From Microbacterium foliorum (lineage in GTDB: Bacteria > Actinomycetota > Actinomycetes > Actinomycetales > Microbacteriaceae), in NCBI RefSeq assembly GCF_006385575.1, contig NZ_CP041040.1:434001-498000 (forward strand): a stretch of 64,000 nucleotides of DNA, written 5' to 3'. This document shows positions 41,429 to 49,772 of the stretch, piece after piece (within the stretch, counting starts at the first letter, position 1; each line of letters begins with the position of its first letter). A program made the translations under genes and the position numbers. The notes below the pieces were generated by a model. That model had not been told where the DNA came from and ran no database searches. It saw nothing but the letters and a program-made list of their open reading frames with translations.

Positions 41429-42763
41429 TCAGACGAGCCCGGCCGTCGTGACGCCGAGCGGCAGCAGCAGCGCGAGGGCGAAGACCTCGACCGTGTCGCC
41501 GAGCCTCGTGAGCCGCAGACGTGCCTTCGGTGTCAGCAGCGTGAGACCGACGAGGATCACGGTGGCGACGACGAGGATGAGGAGCATCCAGGTGCGGACA
41601 TCGGGAAGGGCCAGGGCTACGGTGACACCGGTGGCGGCGAGTCCGATCGCGCCGATCGCCATGAGCACGAGCACACCGAGGCGGGCGTAGATCTGTCGCG
41701 ACTGGAACATCATCCCGACGAATGCGAGCACGCACAGCAGCGCGCCCCAGACGCCGCTTGCGGCGACCAGCGGCGTCGCAGTCAGGGCCGCGAGGCCGAG
41801 CGCGGCTCGGAGTGCGATCAGGGTGCGCGTGCCTGCCGCGGCGCGACGCTTGACCTCGTCGGCGTCGATCGGCTCCGGCGCCGCGAACATGTCGGCATCG
41901 CTCTGCGGCGAGATGACCCGGATGCGGGTGGAGCTGAGCGCGAGCCAGGGGATGCCGTTCGCGAGCAGTGCGGTGGTGGCGAGCATGATCGCGTACGGAG
42001 CGAGTGCGTCGCCGAAGATCGCGGCGGTGGTCGCGGTGATGCCGATAGAGGCGCCGAGCGCGATGGGCACGAGGTGGATCTCGGGCTTCTCCTGCGTCAC
42101 GGCGAGGCCGACGCCGCCGACGATGACGAGGCCCAGGCCCATGGCGGCGAGCGGCCAGCCCCAGATGCTCTGCACCGGAACGGCGAGGAAGCCCGCGAGT
42201 CCGCCGTAGGCTGCGGCGGTGAGACCGAGTGCGTGTCCGGCCTCCGGCTGATGGAGACGCATGAGCACGGCAGCCGCGACGCTGAGCACGATGGCCCCCG
42301 ATGCCGCGATGATCGCCGGCACGAGGGAGGTGGGCGGAGTCGCGACCAGCAGGAGCGCGCAGAGGGCGAGGAAGGTGAGACTGACGAAGAGGGCGGTGCG
42401 CGAGCTGTCTGCCGGCGTCCAGGAGCCGTGCTGCTCGGCCGTGGCGTCGATCACCGCTTCGACGACGTCGTCGTAGACACGCGGCTCCTGCATCAGGCCG
42501 CCGCGGACGAGTGTCAGAAGCTCACCGTCGTGCACGCCCTGCGCCGCTGCTCCACGAGCGGGGTCGAGGGGTGTGCCGTCGGCCCGCTGCAGCGAGTAGC
42601 CGCCATGCGTGAGCGTCGGGTCGAGCACACCGAGACTCCGAGCGAAGCCGGGGATGATCTCGACGAGCGGGATCTGCGACGGCACGCCGACATCGAGCCG
42701 GCGGTCGTCGCTGACGACGGAAAGCCGCAGCACGGTGCCTGCCGTTGCGCTGCTCTGAGTCAT
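41429..42763 (-). CDS. eccD: Type VII secretion integral membrane protein EccD, copy 1
   Basis: The protein has 444 residues. The N-terminal 90 residues form the ubiquitin-like domain (VLRLSVVSDDRRLDVGVP, a short LxxGGYSL strand), followed by a linker and about eleven membrane helices (from about 117 on), the standard EccD plan. EccD builds most of the membrane pore ring of the ESX core. The ATG at 42763 has a GGAGGGGG ribosome site. It heads the reverse operon eccD-eccB-mycP and is divergent from the esx genes. A second, diverged EccD is encoded at 47167. Confidence 0.92.
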   Translation of the reverse strand: MTQSSATAGTVLRLSVVSDDRRLDVGVPSQIPLVEIIPGFARSLGVLDPTLTHGGYSLQRADGTPLDPARGAAAQGVHDGELLTLVRGGLMQEPRVYDDVVEAVIDATAEQHGSWTPADSSRTALFVSLTFLALCALLLVATPPTSLVPAIIAASGAIVLSVAAAVLMRLHQPEAGHALGLTAAAYGGLAGFLAVPVQSIWGWPLAAMGLGLVIVGGVGLAVTQEKPEIHLVPIALGASIGITATTAAIFGDALAPYAIMLATTALLANGIPWLALSSTRIRVISPQSDADMFAAPEPIDADEVKRRAAAGTRTLIALRAALGLAALTATPLVAASGVWGALLCVLAFVGMMFQSRQIYARLGVLVLMAIGAIGLAATGVTVALALPDVRTWMLLILVVATVILVGLTLLTPKARLRLTRLGDTVEVFALALLLPLGVTTAGLV

Positions 42764-42831
42764 GGAACGATGCCCCCTCCATGGTGTGCAGCCGAGCGGG
42801 AGGAGACCCGTGGCTGCGCATTCCGCCTTTC

Positions 42832-42837
42832 ACCCTA
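42832..42837 (-). promoter_or_regulatory. -10 candidate of the eccD-eccB-mycP operon
   Basis: TAGGGT on the reverse strand, about 70 bases before the eccD start. No good -35 was seen. Confidence 0.35.
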
Positions 42838-42877
42838 GTTGAGGCGTGCGGCAACGCGTAGTCGCGGGGCGGGACGT

Positions 42878-42965
42878 TTTCTCCTTCGACCGCACGATCA
42901 CCGCGCGGATGCCGGCGGGGTCGGCTCCGCGATTTCTCCATCGAACGCACGAACGCCGCGCGGAT
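42878..42965. repeat. Two 33-bp imperfect direct repeats in the eccD-esx intergenic region
   Basis: Copies at 42878-42910 and 42933-42965 match at 29 of 33 positions (TTTCTCC-TCGA-CGCACGA-C-CCGCGCGGAT), 55 bases apart from start to start. They lie between the two divergent promoter candidates, so they may be a tandem regulator site. The rest of the 343-bp gap (42764-43106) holds no gene. Confidence 0.8.
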
Positions 42966-43001
42966 ACGGCTCGTGTCCTGGCGCATCCGGACGATCTGAT
43001 C

Positions 43002-43007
43002 TAGCCT
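43002..43007 (+). promoter_or_regulatory. -10 candidate of the esx operon
   Basis: TAGCCT, about 37 bases after the second 33-bp repeat and 100 bases before the first esx start, giving a long leader. Confidence 0.35.
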
Positions 43008-43106
43008 TTCACCTGAAACGAATCGTGGGGGGTTGTTTCGAAGTCGTCCCAAGACAGGGATGCGCTCCCCCGCACGTGTGTCCGTGAGGACCGGAGGGAG
43101 TGAGTT

Positions 43107-43421
43107 ATGGCTGATGTCATCTCCGCAGAAGAAGGGGCTCTGCGCCGCGGAGCCCAGGCGGTGCGGGAGACCAAGTCCGGGATCGACCAGCAGACCAAGA
43201 AGGTCCGCAGCGAGATCGAGCAGCTGCGCGGCTTCTGGACGGGTGCGGCTGCCGCATCGTTCTCGACGCTGATGTCCCGCTGGGACGAGCAGGCTCGTCA
43301 GCTCAACGAGGTCCTCGTGACGCTCGAGGATGCCCTCGCCGGCACCGAGCGCGACCAGGCCGCAACCGAAGAAGCTCACCAGCAGACCATCTCGGGCCTC
43401 GGCTCGATGATGGGTTCCTGA
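43107..43421 (+). CDS. WXG100 family T7SS protein (EsxA/B-like), first of pair
   Basis: The protein has 104 residues, WXG100-sized, and is all-helical. The helix-turn-helix hairpin motif is FWTGAAAASF (Trp-x-Gly), around residues 42-51. No signal peptide is present, as expected for this family. The C-terminal end HQQTISGLGSMMGS lacks a clear YxxxD/E export motif, so export may depend on its partner. The ATG at 43107 has GGAGGGAG upstream. It is followed after 29 bases by a second WXG100 gene; the two products probably pair as a four-helix bundle and are exported by the EccC ATPase. Confidence 0.95.
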   Translation: MADVISAEEGALRRGAQAVRETKSGIDQQTKKVRSEIEQLRGFWTGAAAASFSTLMSRWDEQARQLNEVLVTLEDALAGTERDQAATEEAHQQTISGLGSMMGS

Positions 43422-43450
43422 GCGAAGACCACAGAGATTTCAAGGAGAAC

Positions 43451-43744
43451 ATGATGCAGTCGATGTCAGTTCGCCCGGAGCAGGTCAACGCTCTGGCAGC
43501 GCAGATCCGCAGCGGGTCGCAGGGTATCCGTTCAGAGCTCGACCGTCTCGAGTCCGAGGTCGGCAAGCTGCGTGCGGCGTGGGATGGTTCCGCGCAGCAG
43601 GCCTACGACCAGGCTCAGGCCAAGTGGAACCGCTCGCTGAGTGAGATGCAGCAGCTTCTCACCCAGATCGCGGGCAAGACCGAGGAGATCTCGGGCCAGT
43701 ACGTCCAGACCGACAAGTCGGCCGCCGGACGCTTCGGAGCCTGA
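43451..43744 (+). CDS. WXG100 family T7SS protein, second of pair
   Basis: The protein has 97 residues. The WXG turn is AWDGSAQQAY at about 43-52. The C-terminal helix ends EEISGQYVQTDKSAAGRFGA; YVQTD fits the YxxxD/E type VII export signal, so this partner probably carries the signal for the pair. AAGGAG precedes the ATG at 43451; the adjacent ATG at 43454 is an equally good start. Confidence 0.95.
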   Translation: MMQSMSVRPEQVNALAAQIRSGSQGIRSELDRLESEVGKLRAAWDGSAQQAYDQAQAKWNRSLSEMQQLLTQIAGKTEEISGQYVQTDKSAAGRFGA

Positions 43745-43870
43745 TCCCGTGGCGCGGGCCCGACGCAGAGATGCGCCGGGTCCGCGCCGTCTGCTGTGCT
43801 GTTCGGCGACTGAGCCGGAGGGCGCAGCAGATGTCACGGGAATCGCCGTTGTCAACAGGGAGGGACGTCG

Positions 43871-44308
43871 ATGGTCATCGCATTCGACTTCGAGCAGATC
43901 TTCGCTGAGCTCAAGCGCATCTCGCGCGAGCTCGAGCATTTTCCGGCGGCTGAGGAGGTCGCGATCGTCGAGGGCGGTGTGTCGGAGACGACCAGCACCT
44001 TCCGGGGCGACCTGCGCACCGCGGCGCTGACGATGGGCTCGGCCACGACGAAGACGATCGAGGCGTTGAATCAGGCGCAGAACACGATCCGTGCGGCCGT
44101 CATGCAGATGGCGGAGCAGGATGCGGCCCTCGCCGATGAGAGCAAGATGATCATCCAGCTGCTGGATTCCGCGGTCGCCCAGGCCGACGAGACTCCGGTC
44201 GCGGCGGGAGCCAACCGCACCGGCGACGGCGGTGGCGCAACCGAACCCCGTGTCGATGTCGACGCCGGAGCGGATTCCGGCGATACGACCGTCGAGGCCG
44301 ACTACTGA
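43871..44308 (+). CDS. Helical protein of the T7SS operon, unknown function
   Basis: The protein has 145 residues. It starts 126 bases after the second esx gene, with AGGGAGG before the ATG. The first 100 residues are predicted long helices without Cys, Trp or signal peptide. The last 40 are acidic and disordered (GDGGGATEPRVDVDAGAD...TTVEADY). It is WXG-like in size and shape but has no WXG turn. The stop overlaps the mycosin start (TGATG). It could be a third secreted partner or a substrate chaperone. Confidence 0.78.
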   Translation: MVIAFDFEQIFAELKRISRELEHFPAAEEVAIVEGGVSETTSTFRGDLRTAALTMGSATTKTIEALNQAQNTIRAAVMQMAEQDAALADESKMIIQLLDSAVAQADETPVAAGANRTGDGGGATEPRVDVDAGADSGDTTVEADY

Positions 44309-45639
44309 TGAGGCGTCCGCACCGCCTCCTCGCGGTGCTCGGCGCGATAGCGCTGGGCGGGATGATCGCCGTGCCGTCGAGCGCGGCGGCGGAGGACCTC
44401 GCCTCGGGCCTGTGGTGGTTCGACCGCGGAAACGTCCAGGAGGCCCACGACGCCGGTTTCGACGGCTCCGGCGTCACGGTCGCGGTGATCGATACGCAGA
44501 TCAATCCAGACGTCGTCGGGCTCCGCGGTGCTGATCTGCAGGTGCCCGAGAACACCTACTGCCACGACGCCGCCGGTGCTCCCATCCCCGCCGTGTCCAC
44601 GGACTACGTGGCCGCCGCACACGGCACCAACGTCGTGTCGATGATCCTCGGCACGGGGGAGGCACCCGCTGGCGGCGTGCCGATCAAGGGCGCCGCGCCC
44701 GGCGCCACGGTGAAGTACTACTCCGCCGGTCTCGAAGATCAGGATACGGGCGAGGTGTCGTGCGCGCTCGAGAACGGTGAGCAGTCGACCACCGATGATC
44801 ACGGGTTCGCGGCCGAGGCGATGTCCTTGGCCATCTCCGATGCGATCGACGAGGGTGCGGACATCATCTCGATCTCCAGCACGGGCTACGTCTTCCTCCT
44901 CGGGGCGACCGCCAAGGCTGTCGCGGCAGGAGTCCCGATCATCGCCGGCCTTCCGAATGAAGGCGGAGTCGGCGGTCAGCCCGCCGGTCTGAACGGCGTG
45001 GTGGGGGTGCAGGCATTCGGCTCTGACGGAGCGATCGCCACGTGGCCGAGCGGAGAGCCCAACCTGAGCGACGACGTCGGGACGGCCGCGCCCGGAATCG
45101 GGATCCTCGTGCAGGGCACCGAGGCGTCCTGGGACGAGCAGGAGCTGGTTCGCGGCACGTCGTTCGCGACGTCGATCGTCTCCGGATTCCTCGCGGTGGT
45201 GAAGCAGAAGTATCCCGAGGCCACGGGCAACCAGCTGCTCCAGACCCTGATCCATAACTCGGGGACCAAGGGTGAGCACGAGCCCGAGTGGAACAACAGC
45301 ACGGGATTCGGTGCCGCCTCGCTGACCGGCATGCTCGCGGTCGACCCGACGAAGTATCCCGACGAGAATCCCTTCTTCGACGCGGACGATCCCAATGCGG
45401 TGCCGAATGCCGATGACGTGGCGACGTTCGCCGCGGATCTCGAGGTCGACTCCTCGCCCGAGCCCACGCAGACGAGCGCTGCACCCGAGCAGCCCTCGGC
45501 AGACGGCGCGGGCGTGACGCCCTGGGTGATCGGCGGCGGCGTCGTCCTGCTCATCCTGCTCGCCGGCGGCATCGTGCTCGCCGTCACACTCACCAGATCT
45601 TCGAAACGACGCACCGACCACACAGGGGGGCAATCATGA
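44308..45639 (+). CDS. Type VII secretion mycosin (S8 protease), copy 2
   Basis: The protein has 443 residues, one base of overlap with the gene before. It has a signal peptide (about 1-28), Asp62 (VAVIDTQI), His105 (AAHGTNVVSM) and Ser285 (GTSFATSIVSG), so the triad is complete. The oxyanion region reads GLPNEGG (Asn217) instead of the usual SAGN, and the Asp motif lacks the common DSG/DTG Gly. A Pro/Thr linker, a membrane helix (about 405-428) and a basic end follow, the mycosin plan. It differs strongly from copy 1, so the two probably have separate jobs, perhaps complex stability and substrate processing. Confidence 0.9.
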   Translation: MRRPHRLLAVLGAIALGGMIAVPSSAAAEDLASGLWWFDRGNVQEAHDAGFDGSGVTVAVIDTQINPDVVGLRGADLQVPENTYCHDAAGAPIPAVSTDYVAAAHGTNVVSMILGTGEAPAGGVPIKGAAPGATVKYYSAGLEDQDTGEVSCALENGEQSTTDDHGFAAEAMSLAISDAIDEGADIISISSTGYVFLLGATAKAVAAGVPIIAGLPNEGGVGGQPAGLNGVVGVQAFGSDGAIATWPSGEPNLSDDVGTAAPGIGILVQGTEASWDEQELVRGTSFATSIVSGFLAVVKQKYPEATGNQLLQTLIHNSGTKGEHEPEWNNSTGFGAASLTGMLAVDPTKYPDENPFFDADDPNAVPNADDVATFAADLEVDSSPEPTQTSAAPEQPSADGAGVTPWVIGGGVVLLILLAGGIVLAVTLTRSSKRRTDHTGGQS

Positions 45640-47105
45640 CCGGCAGGTACGAAGCCGAGTTGAATCGCATCCGGGCCATCGAGGACTGGCGGATCCCCAA
45701 GGCCGCAGCGCTGAGATCCGCACTCGATTCCCTGCACGACGCGATCACGACGGTCACGTCATCCGAGGCCTGGGACAGCAAGACGCGGGATGCCGCGAAC
45801 GCGGCCCTGAACGACATCCAGAACCAGATCCGAACCATCGGCGACGCCGTGACCGCCATCGACTCGGCGGTCACGTCGGCGAACAACGCCCGCCGAGCAG
45901 CCAACGACGCCGAGCTGCCGTCGTCGACGGTCGATCCGTTCTGGTCGAACGTGGCGAAGGGAGCATCCGTCGTGGTGCATCCCGTGCTCGGTCCGCTCGC
46001 GGCCGACAAGGCGATCGACGTGATCGGTGATTTTCTGGGTAACCAGCGCGAGGCAGAGGCCGAGCGCATGGTGAAGAGCATCGAACAGTCGCTCGAGCGG
46101 CCCAGCGCCTCGCTCCGATCGTCGACCGAGACCCTCCGCGCAGTCCAGTACGTCAAGTACGACGACGGTCCCGGGGGCGGCGACAGCGGGGGCGACGGGC
46201 CCTCGATCGACAGCCCGTCCATCGAGTACCCCGGCGGTGGCAGCGGTCCATACGGAGTTCCCGGCGGCGGATATCAGCCTGGCGGTAGCGGTGGTGTCGG
46301 CGAGTACCAGCCGCCGGTGCAGACGAACCCGGAAGATCCGCAGTATCCGACGTTCCCGACCGACCCGACGTTCCCGACCGACCCGACGTTCCCGACCGAC
46401 CCGACGTTCCCGACCGACCCGACGCTCCCTGCCGATCCGGCCTTGCCGGACGGCCCCGGAGGAGTGGACATCGATGATCCCACGGTCGACTTCCCGGGCG
46501 GCGGAGTACTGCCCGGCGGCCCCGGTGGCGGAAGCGGTGGCGGCTATCCGCTGAACCCCGGCGGAACCTTCCCCGGAGGGGGGACCCCTGGTGGTCTGCT
46601 CCCCGGTGGTGCGGGCGGCGGCGGTATCGGCGGGATCGTCGGCGGTGGTGCCGGCGCGGCGGCGATCGCCGCGGGGTCGAAGATCGCCGGAATCGGCAGC
46701 GTGGGCGCCCTCGGCAGCTCGGGCCTCGGCGGTGCGTCCGGAGCAGGGCTCAAAGCGGGTGGCGGTCTTCTCGGCAACTCCGCGCTCGGCGGCGGCGCCG
46801 GCGGTTCGGGCGGCGCGGCAGGTTCTGCTCGCCCCGGGGGCATCGGCGGTGTCGGAGGCGTCGGAGGTGCCGGTGGCGTCGGGGGTGCCGGTGGGGCCGG
46901 AGGTGCGACCGGTTCGTCGGGCGCAGCCGGCTCGGGCATGCGTCCCGGCATGGGCATGATGGGCGGCGCGGGAGGCGACGAGGAGGAGAAGGCCAAGCGC
47001 TCCGGTCTCGGCGGACCGATCGCCCCCAAGCTCGAGGACGAGGACGAACGAGGGCCTCGCGCCAAGGGCGCGCAGGCGGGCTCTCGCGACGACCACGCAG
47101 GCTGA
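45636..47105 (+). CDS. Putative T7SS substrate: helical N-terminus, TFPTDP repeats, Gly-rich C-terminus
   Basis: The protein has 489 residues and overlaps the mycosin gene by four bases. The N-terminal 170 residues are helical (MTGRYEAELNRIRAIEDWRI...), in the manner of LXG/PPE-type secreted proteins. Four perfect TFPTDP units plus a degenerate one follow, then about 190 residues very rich in Gly, Ala and Pro, like PE_PGRS or EspB-type tails, with hydrophobic GIGGIVGGGAGAAAIAAG. The end is charged (EEEKAKRSGLGG...DEDERG), similar to tails of ESX-linked proteins. Secretion is inferred from context and form; there is no signal peptide. Confidence 0.75.
   Translation: MTGRYEAELNRIRAIEDWRIPKAAALRSALDSLHDAITTVTSSEAWDSKTRDAANAALNDIQNQIRTIGDAVTAIDSAVTSANNARRAANDAELPSSTVDPFWSNVAKGASVVVHPVLGPLAADKAIDVIGDFLGNQREAEAERMVKSIEQSLERPSASLRSSTETLRAVQYVKYDDGPGGGDSGGDGPSIDSPSIEYPGGGSGPYGVPGGGYQPGGSGGVGEYQPPVQTNPEDPQYPTFPTDPTFPTDPTFPTDPTFPTDPTLPADPALPDGPGGVDIDDPTVDFPGGGVLPGGPGGGSGGGYPLNPGGTFPGGGTPGGLLPGGAGGGGIGGIVGGGAGAAAIAAGSKIAGIGSVGALGSSGLGGASGAGLKAGGGLLGNSALGGGAGGSGGAAGSARPGGIGGVGGVGGAGGVGGAGGAGGATGSSGAAGSGMRPGMGMMGGAGGDEEEKAKRSGLGGPIAPKLEDEDERGPRAKGAQAGSRDDHAG
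46350..46439 (+). repeat. 18-bp coding repeat, four perfect copies and one degenerate
   Basis: ACGTTCCCGACCGACCCG occurs at 46350, 46368, 46386 and 46404; a fifth, changed copy ends at 46439. It encodes TFPTDP repeats in the putative substrate. Perfect identity, including third positions, points to recent expansion. Confidence 0.95.
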
Positions 47106-47126
47106 TCCGCGTGAGCGGAAGAGGGG

Positions 47127-47148
47127 GCGTGCGGCCGAGGCCGCACGC
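47127..47148. terminator. Hairpin between the substrate gene and eccD copy 2
   Basis: GCGTGCGGCC and its complement with a very short loop, directly ahead of the promoter at 47155. It lacks a T-run, so termination may be partial. Confidence 0.4.
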
Positions 47149-47154
47149 GGTCGA

Positions 47155-47160
47155 TAGGGT
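47155..47160 (+). promoter_or_regulatory. -10 hexamer of a leaderless promoter (eccD copy 2)
   Basis: TAGGGT, six bases, then the GTG at 47167. It allows the last four T7SS genes to be expressed apart from the esx genes. Confidence 0.55.
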
Positions 47161-47166
47161 GCAGGT

Positions 47167-48531
47167 GTGTCAGTCGATATCGTAGAGCGCCGCCGCATCG
47201 TGCTCCAGAGCGAGGATCGGCGCATCGATCTCTCGCTCCCGTTCGACGAGACCCTCGACGAAGCACTCATCCTCAGTGGACTCTCGACGGCCGATCGTTT
47301 CGTGACGATCGGTCCGGGCGGATTCGAGATCCCCGGTGACACCGAGTGCGAAGACCTCGTGGACGGAGGTCTCTACGCGCTCATCGACCGCACGGCGCTG
47401 GCGCCGCAGGCTCGTCCCGCGGTCGCGGGCACACGGCCGTCACGTGCAGACCACGGTGCCCGATGGTGGATGCTCGCGGTCAGCGGGCTGCTGCTCGTCG
47501 CGGTCTTCGCGCAGGGCGCAGGAGGTCCACTGCTCAGGCTCCTGATCGGTCTCTTCCTCGTGGTCGGTGCCGTGAGCGGAGCGGTGGCATGGTCGCGCCG
47601 GGATTCGGCGGCAGGCGTGCGCGGCATCCTCGGCGTCCTCGCTCCGGTGCTCCTGTCGTTCGCCGCGGGCGCTCTTCTGATCCCGGCTGAACTCGATGCG
47701 AGTGCGCACCTCTCCGCCGCCTCCGGTTTCCTCGCGGCCGGCATCACCACAGCGGTCATCGCCGTCTCGGCCCGAGCTCGTCCGATGCGGGCGGCCGCAG
47801 GGACCGCGACCGTGCTCCTCGTCGGCCTCGCGGCGGTCTGGGGCCTCGCGCTTCTGCTGCGCTGGGGTCCGGCCGAGGCCGCGGCCATCTCGCTGGGACT
47901 CGTCCCCCTCGGACTCCGCGCTCTGCCGAGCAGTCTGGTGAACCTCCCCGAGGGGTACTTCATCGACTACAAGCACTTCATGACCAGTCGCTGGACGGTC
48001 CGAGGGACCATTCCCGAATCCGTCGGGCTGCTGCGACCCGAGCGCATCATCGCCGTCGTCGACGATTCCTCGGCACGACTCATCGCCGGGACAGCGGTGC
48101 TCAGCATCGTCGCCGCGCTGATGACCCCCATCGCGTTCCTCCGTCCATGGCCGGACGATCCTTTCGTGATCTCCGGCGGTATCGCGCTTCTCGTCTGCGT
48201 GGGCCTCGCGCTGCTGCTGACGCCCCGACACACGACCTCGCGCATCCTCCGCTGGCTTCCCCGTGCGTCCGCCGCCGTCGTGTTCATGGTCGCCGGCCTG
48301 CAGGCAGCCGCTGCGCTGGGCGCTGGCTTCCAGGTGCTCGGGGCCCTCGCGCTGTTCGCCGTCGGTCTCACAGCGGTCGCCGTCATCATCCCCGTCTCGC
48401 GCGGAGCGAGCTCGCTCATCTGGTCGCGCTTCGGAGACGCCTTCGAATGGCTCGCCGTCGCGCTCGCCCTCCCCGCGGCGCTCCTCTACGCGAATGCGCT
48501 GTCTCTCGTTCGTGGAATGATGGCGGGATGA
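47167..48531 (+). CDS. EccD-like type VII secretion membrane protein, copy 2
   Basis: The protein has 454 residues. The first 85 residues form a ubiquitin-like domain (RRIVLQSEDRRIDLSLPFDETL), then about eleven membrane helices, as in EccD. Between helices 6 and 7 lies a cytoplasmic stretch with EGYFIDYKHFM and RGTIPES. It is only distantly like copy 1. Actinobacterial ESX cores contain EccD as a dimer, so two different EccD proteins could form a heterodimer; this is inference. The GTG start is fixed by the leaderless promoter. Its stop overlaps the RDD-FHA start (ATGA). Confidence 0.85.
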   Translation: MSVDIVERRRIVLQSEDRRIDLSLPFDETLDEALILSGLSTADRFVTIGPGGFEIPGDTECEDLVDGGLYALIDRTALAPQARPAVAGTRPSRADHGARWWMLAVSGLLLVAVFAQGAGGPLLRLLIGLFLVVGAVSGAVAWSRRDSAAGVRGILGVLAPVLLSFAAGALLIPAELDASAHLSAASGFLAAGITTAVIAVSARARPMRAAAGTATVLLVGLAAVWGLALLLRWGPAEAAAISLGLVPLGLRALPSSLVNLPEGYFIDYKHFMTSRWTVRGTIPESVGLLRPERIIAVVDDSSARLIAGTAVLSIVAALMTPIAFLRPWPDDPFVISGGIALLVCVGLALLLTPRHTTSRILRWLPRASAAVVFMVAGLQAAAALGAGFQVLGALALFAVGLTAVAVIIPVSRGASSLIWSRFGDAFEWLAVALALPAALLYANALSLVRGMMAG

Positions 48532-49772
48532 GCGGGAACGGCGAACCACAGCTCCGGCCGGGCGGTGGCACCATCCCACCCGTGCATCCGGGGCCCAGCC
48601 AGCCCGGGGAGATCCCTGCGCTGCCGCCGGCGTTGATCGCGGCTCCGCCCGGTGTCGACGGCGCTCCGCTCCGATCCGGATCCACGCCTCCCGCGCCCAC
48701 GCCGATCGCCCAGACTCGGGCCAGAGCGAGACGCCCTTCTGACGGGCTCGGCCCTGCTTTCCTGGGCGTGCCCGCAGGGACGGCAGCGAGGATCGCCGCC
48801 TTCACTCTCGATGCCGCTGCAGTGATCCTCGCCGCGGCGATCGTCCTCATCACCACCCGCAGCATGCTCCTCGCAGGGCTCACGGTCGCCGAGCTCGCGA
48901 TCTTCCTGTGCGTGCTCGAAGCGCGCACCGGTCTCACCATCGGCAACGCCGTGCTGCGTCTGCGAGCCTCTCGCGGCGACCGGCCCTTCTCGCCGGGCAT
49001 CGGTCGCCAGTTCGTGCGCGCGATCATCACCGGCGCCGGTTTCCTGGTGGCGGTCGGCAGCTGGGTCGTCGTCGCGTCGAGCGCGTGGGATCGCGGCGGA
49101 CGCCGTCAGTCCTGGGCGGATCGCGTCGCCGGCACCGTCGTGGTCTCGGTCCCGCCCCGTGCAGCTGCCGAAGCACAGCAGAAGGCCTCGGTCATCGAGG
49201 CCGCCGCCCCGTTGGCGCCGCCGCAGGTCGTGCCCCTCGGTGCACACCCGTCCGTCGTCGACGAGGACTCCGAGCCGACCGACGCCCGCGCGGCCTCGCA
49301 CCGCACCGAGACTCCCGCACCCGCGGCACAGGGCGACGACAGGCCGCTCTTCACCGTCGCGCCGGCAGCAGCACAGCAGAGCGATGCCGCTGCCCCGGCA
49401 TCCGAGTCCGGAGCGCTCCTCCTGATCTTCGACACCGGGCAGCGTGTCCAGCTCGGGCTGCCGCTCGCGGCGAACCTCGGACGCGCGCCGGTGGCCAGCG
49501 TGCACGACGACCGACTCGTGATCGTGACCGACCCCGACTCCTCGGTGTCGAAGACGCACCTGCGTCTCGAGCACTCACGCGGCCGCACCTGGGTCACCGA
49601 CTTCGGATCCACCAACGGCTCCGACATCCGATCCGACGACGGGCAGACGACCGAGCTCGTCGCGGGCGAGCGCGTCCTGCTCGACGACGCCGATCGCGTC
49701 AGGATCGGCAACCGCAGCTTCACCATCAGCCTCCTGCTGGGCACCGACAGCAGCGCCGGAGAGAGAGCATGA
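48528..49772 (+). CDS. RDD membrane domain protein with C-terminal FHA domain
   Basis: The protein has 414 residues. A Pro-rich N-terminus (about 1-75) precedes the RDD membrane domain (GTAARIAAFTLDAAAVIL..., about 80-200, ending QSWADRVAGTVVV). A disordered linker leads to an FHA domain (about 300-405) with AANLGRAPV, SKTHLRLEHS and STNGSDI, the expected phosphopeptide-binding residues. It is coupled by four-base overlaps to eccD copy 2 and eccC. With the other FHA protein it gives the locus two phosphothreonine readers; here the FHA domain is fused to a membrane unit next to the secretion ATPase. Confidence 0.9.
   Translation: MSGNGEPQLRPGGGTIPPVHPGPSQPGEIPALPPALIAAPPGVDGAPLRSGSTPPAPTPIAQTRARARRPSDGLGPAFLGVPAGTAARIAAFTLDAAAVILAAAIVLITTRSMLLAGLTVAELAIFLCVLEARTGLTIGNAVLRLRASRGDRPFSPGIGRQFVRAIITGAGFLVAVGSWVVVASSAWDRGGRRQSWADRVAGTVVVSVPPRAAAEAQQKASVIEAAAPLAPPQVVPLGAHPSVVDEDSEPTDARAASHRTETPAPAAQGDDRPLFTVAPAAAQQSDAAAPASESGALLLIFDTGQRVQLGLPLAANLGRAPVASVHDDRLVIVTDPDSSVSKTHLRLEHSRGRTWVTDFGSTNGSDIRSDDGQTTELVAGERVLLDDADRVRIGNRSFTISLLLGTDSSAGERA

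Noticed and set aside
40661..42838. 725-codon forward frame opposite eccB and eccD
   Set aside because: Runs through two recognised reverse-strand genes; product is Arg/Asp/Glu-rich without features.
46350..46439. CRISPR-like or regulatory repeat
   Set aside because: Contiguous 18-bp units in frame within a coding gene; a protein repeat explains them.
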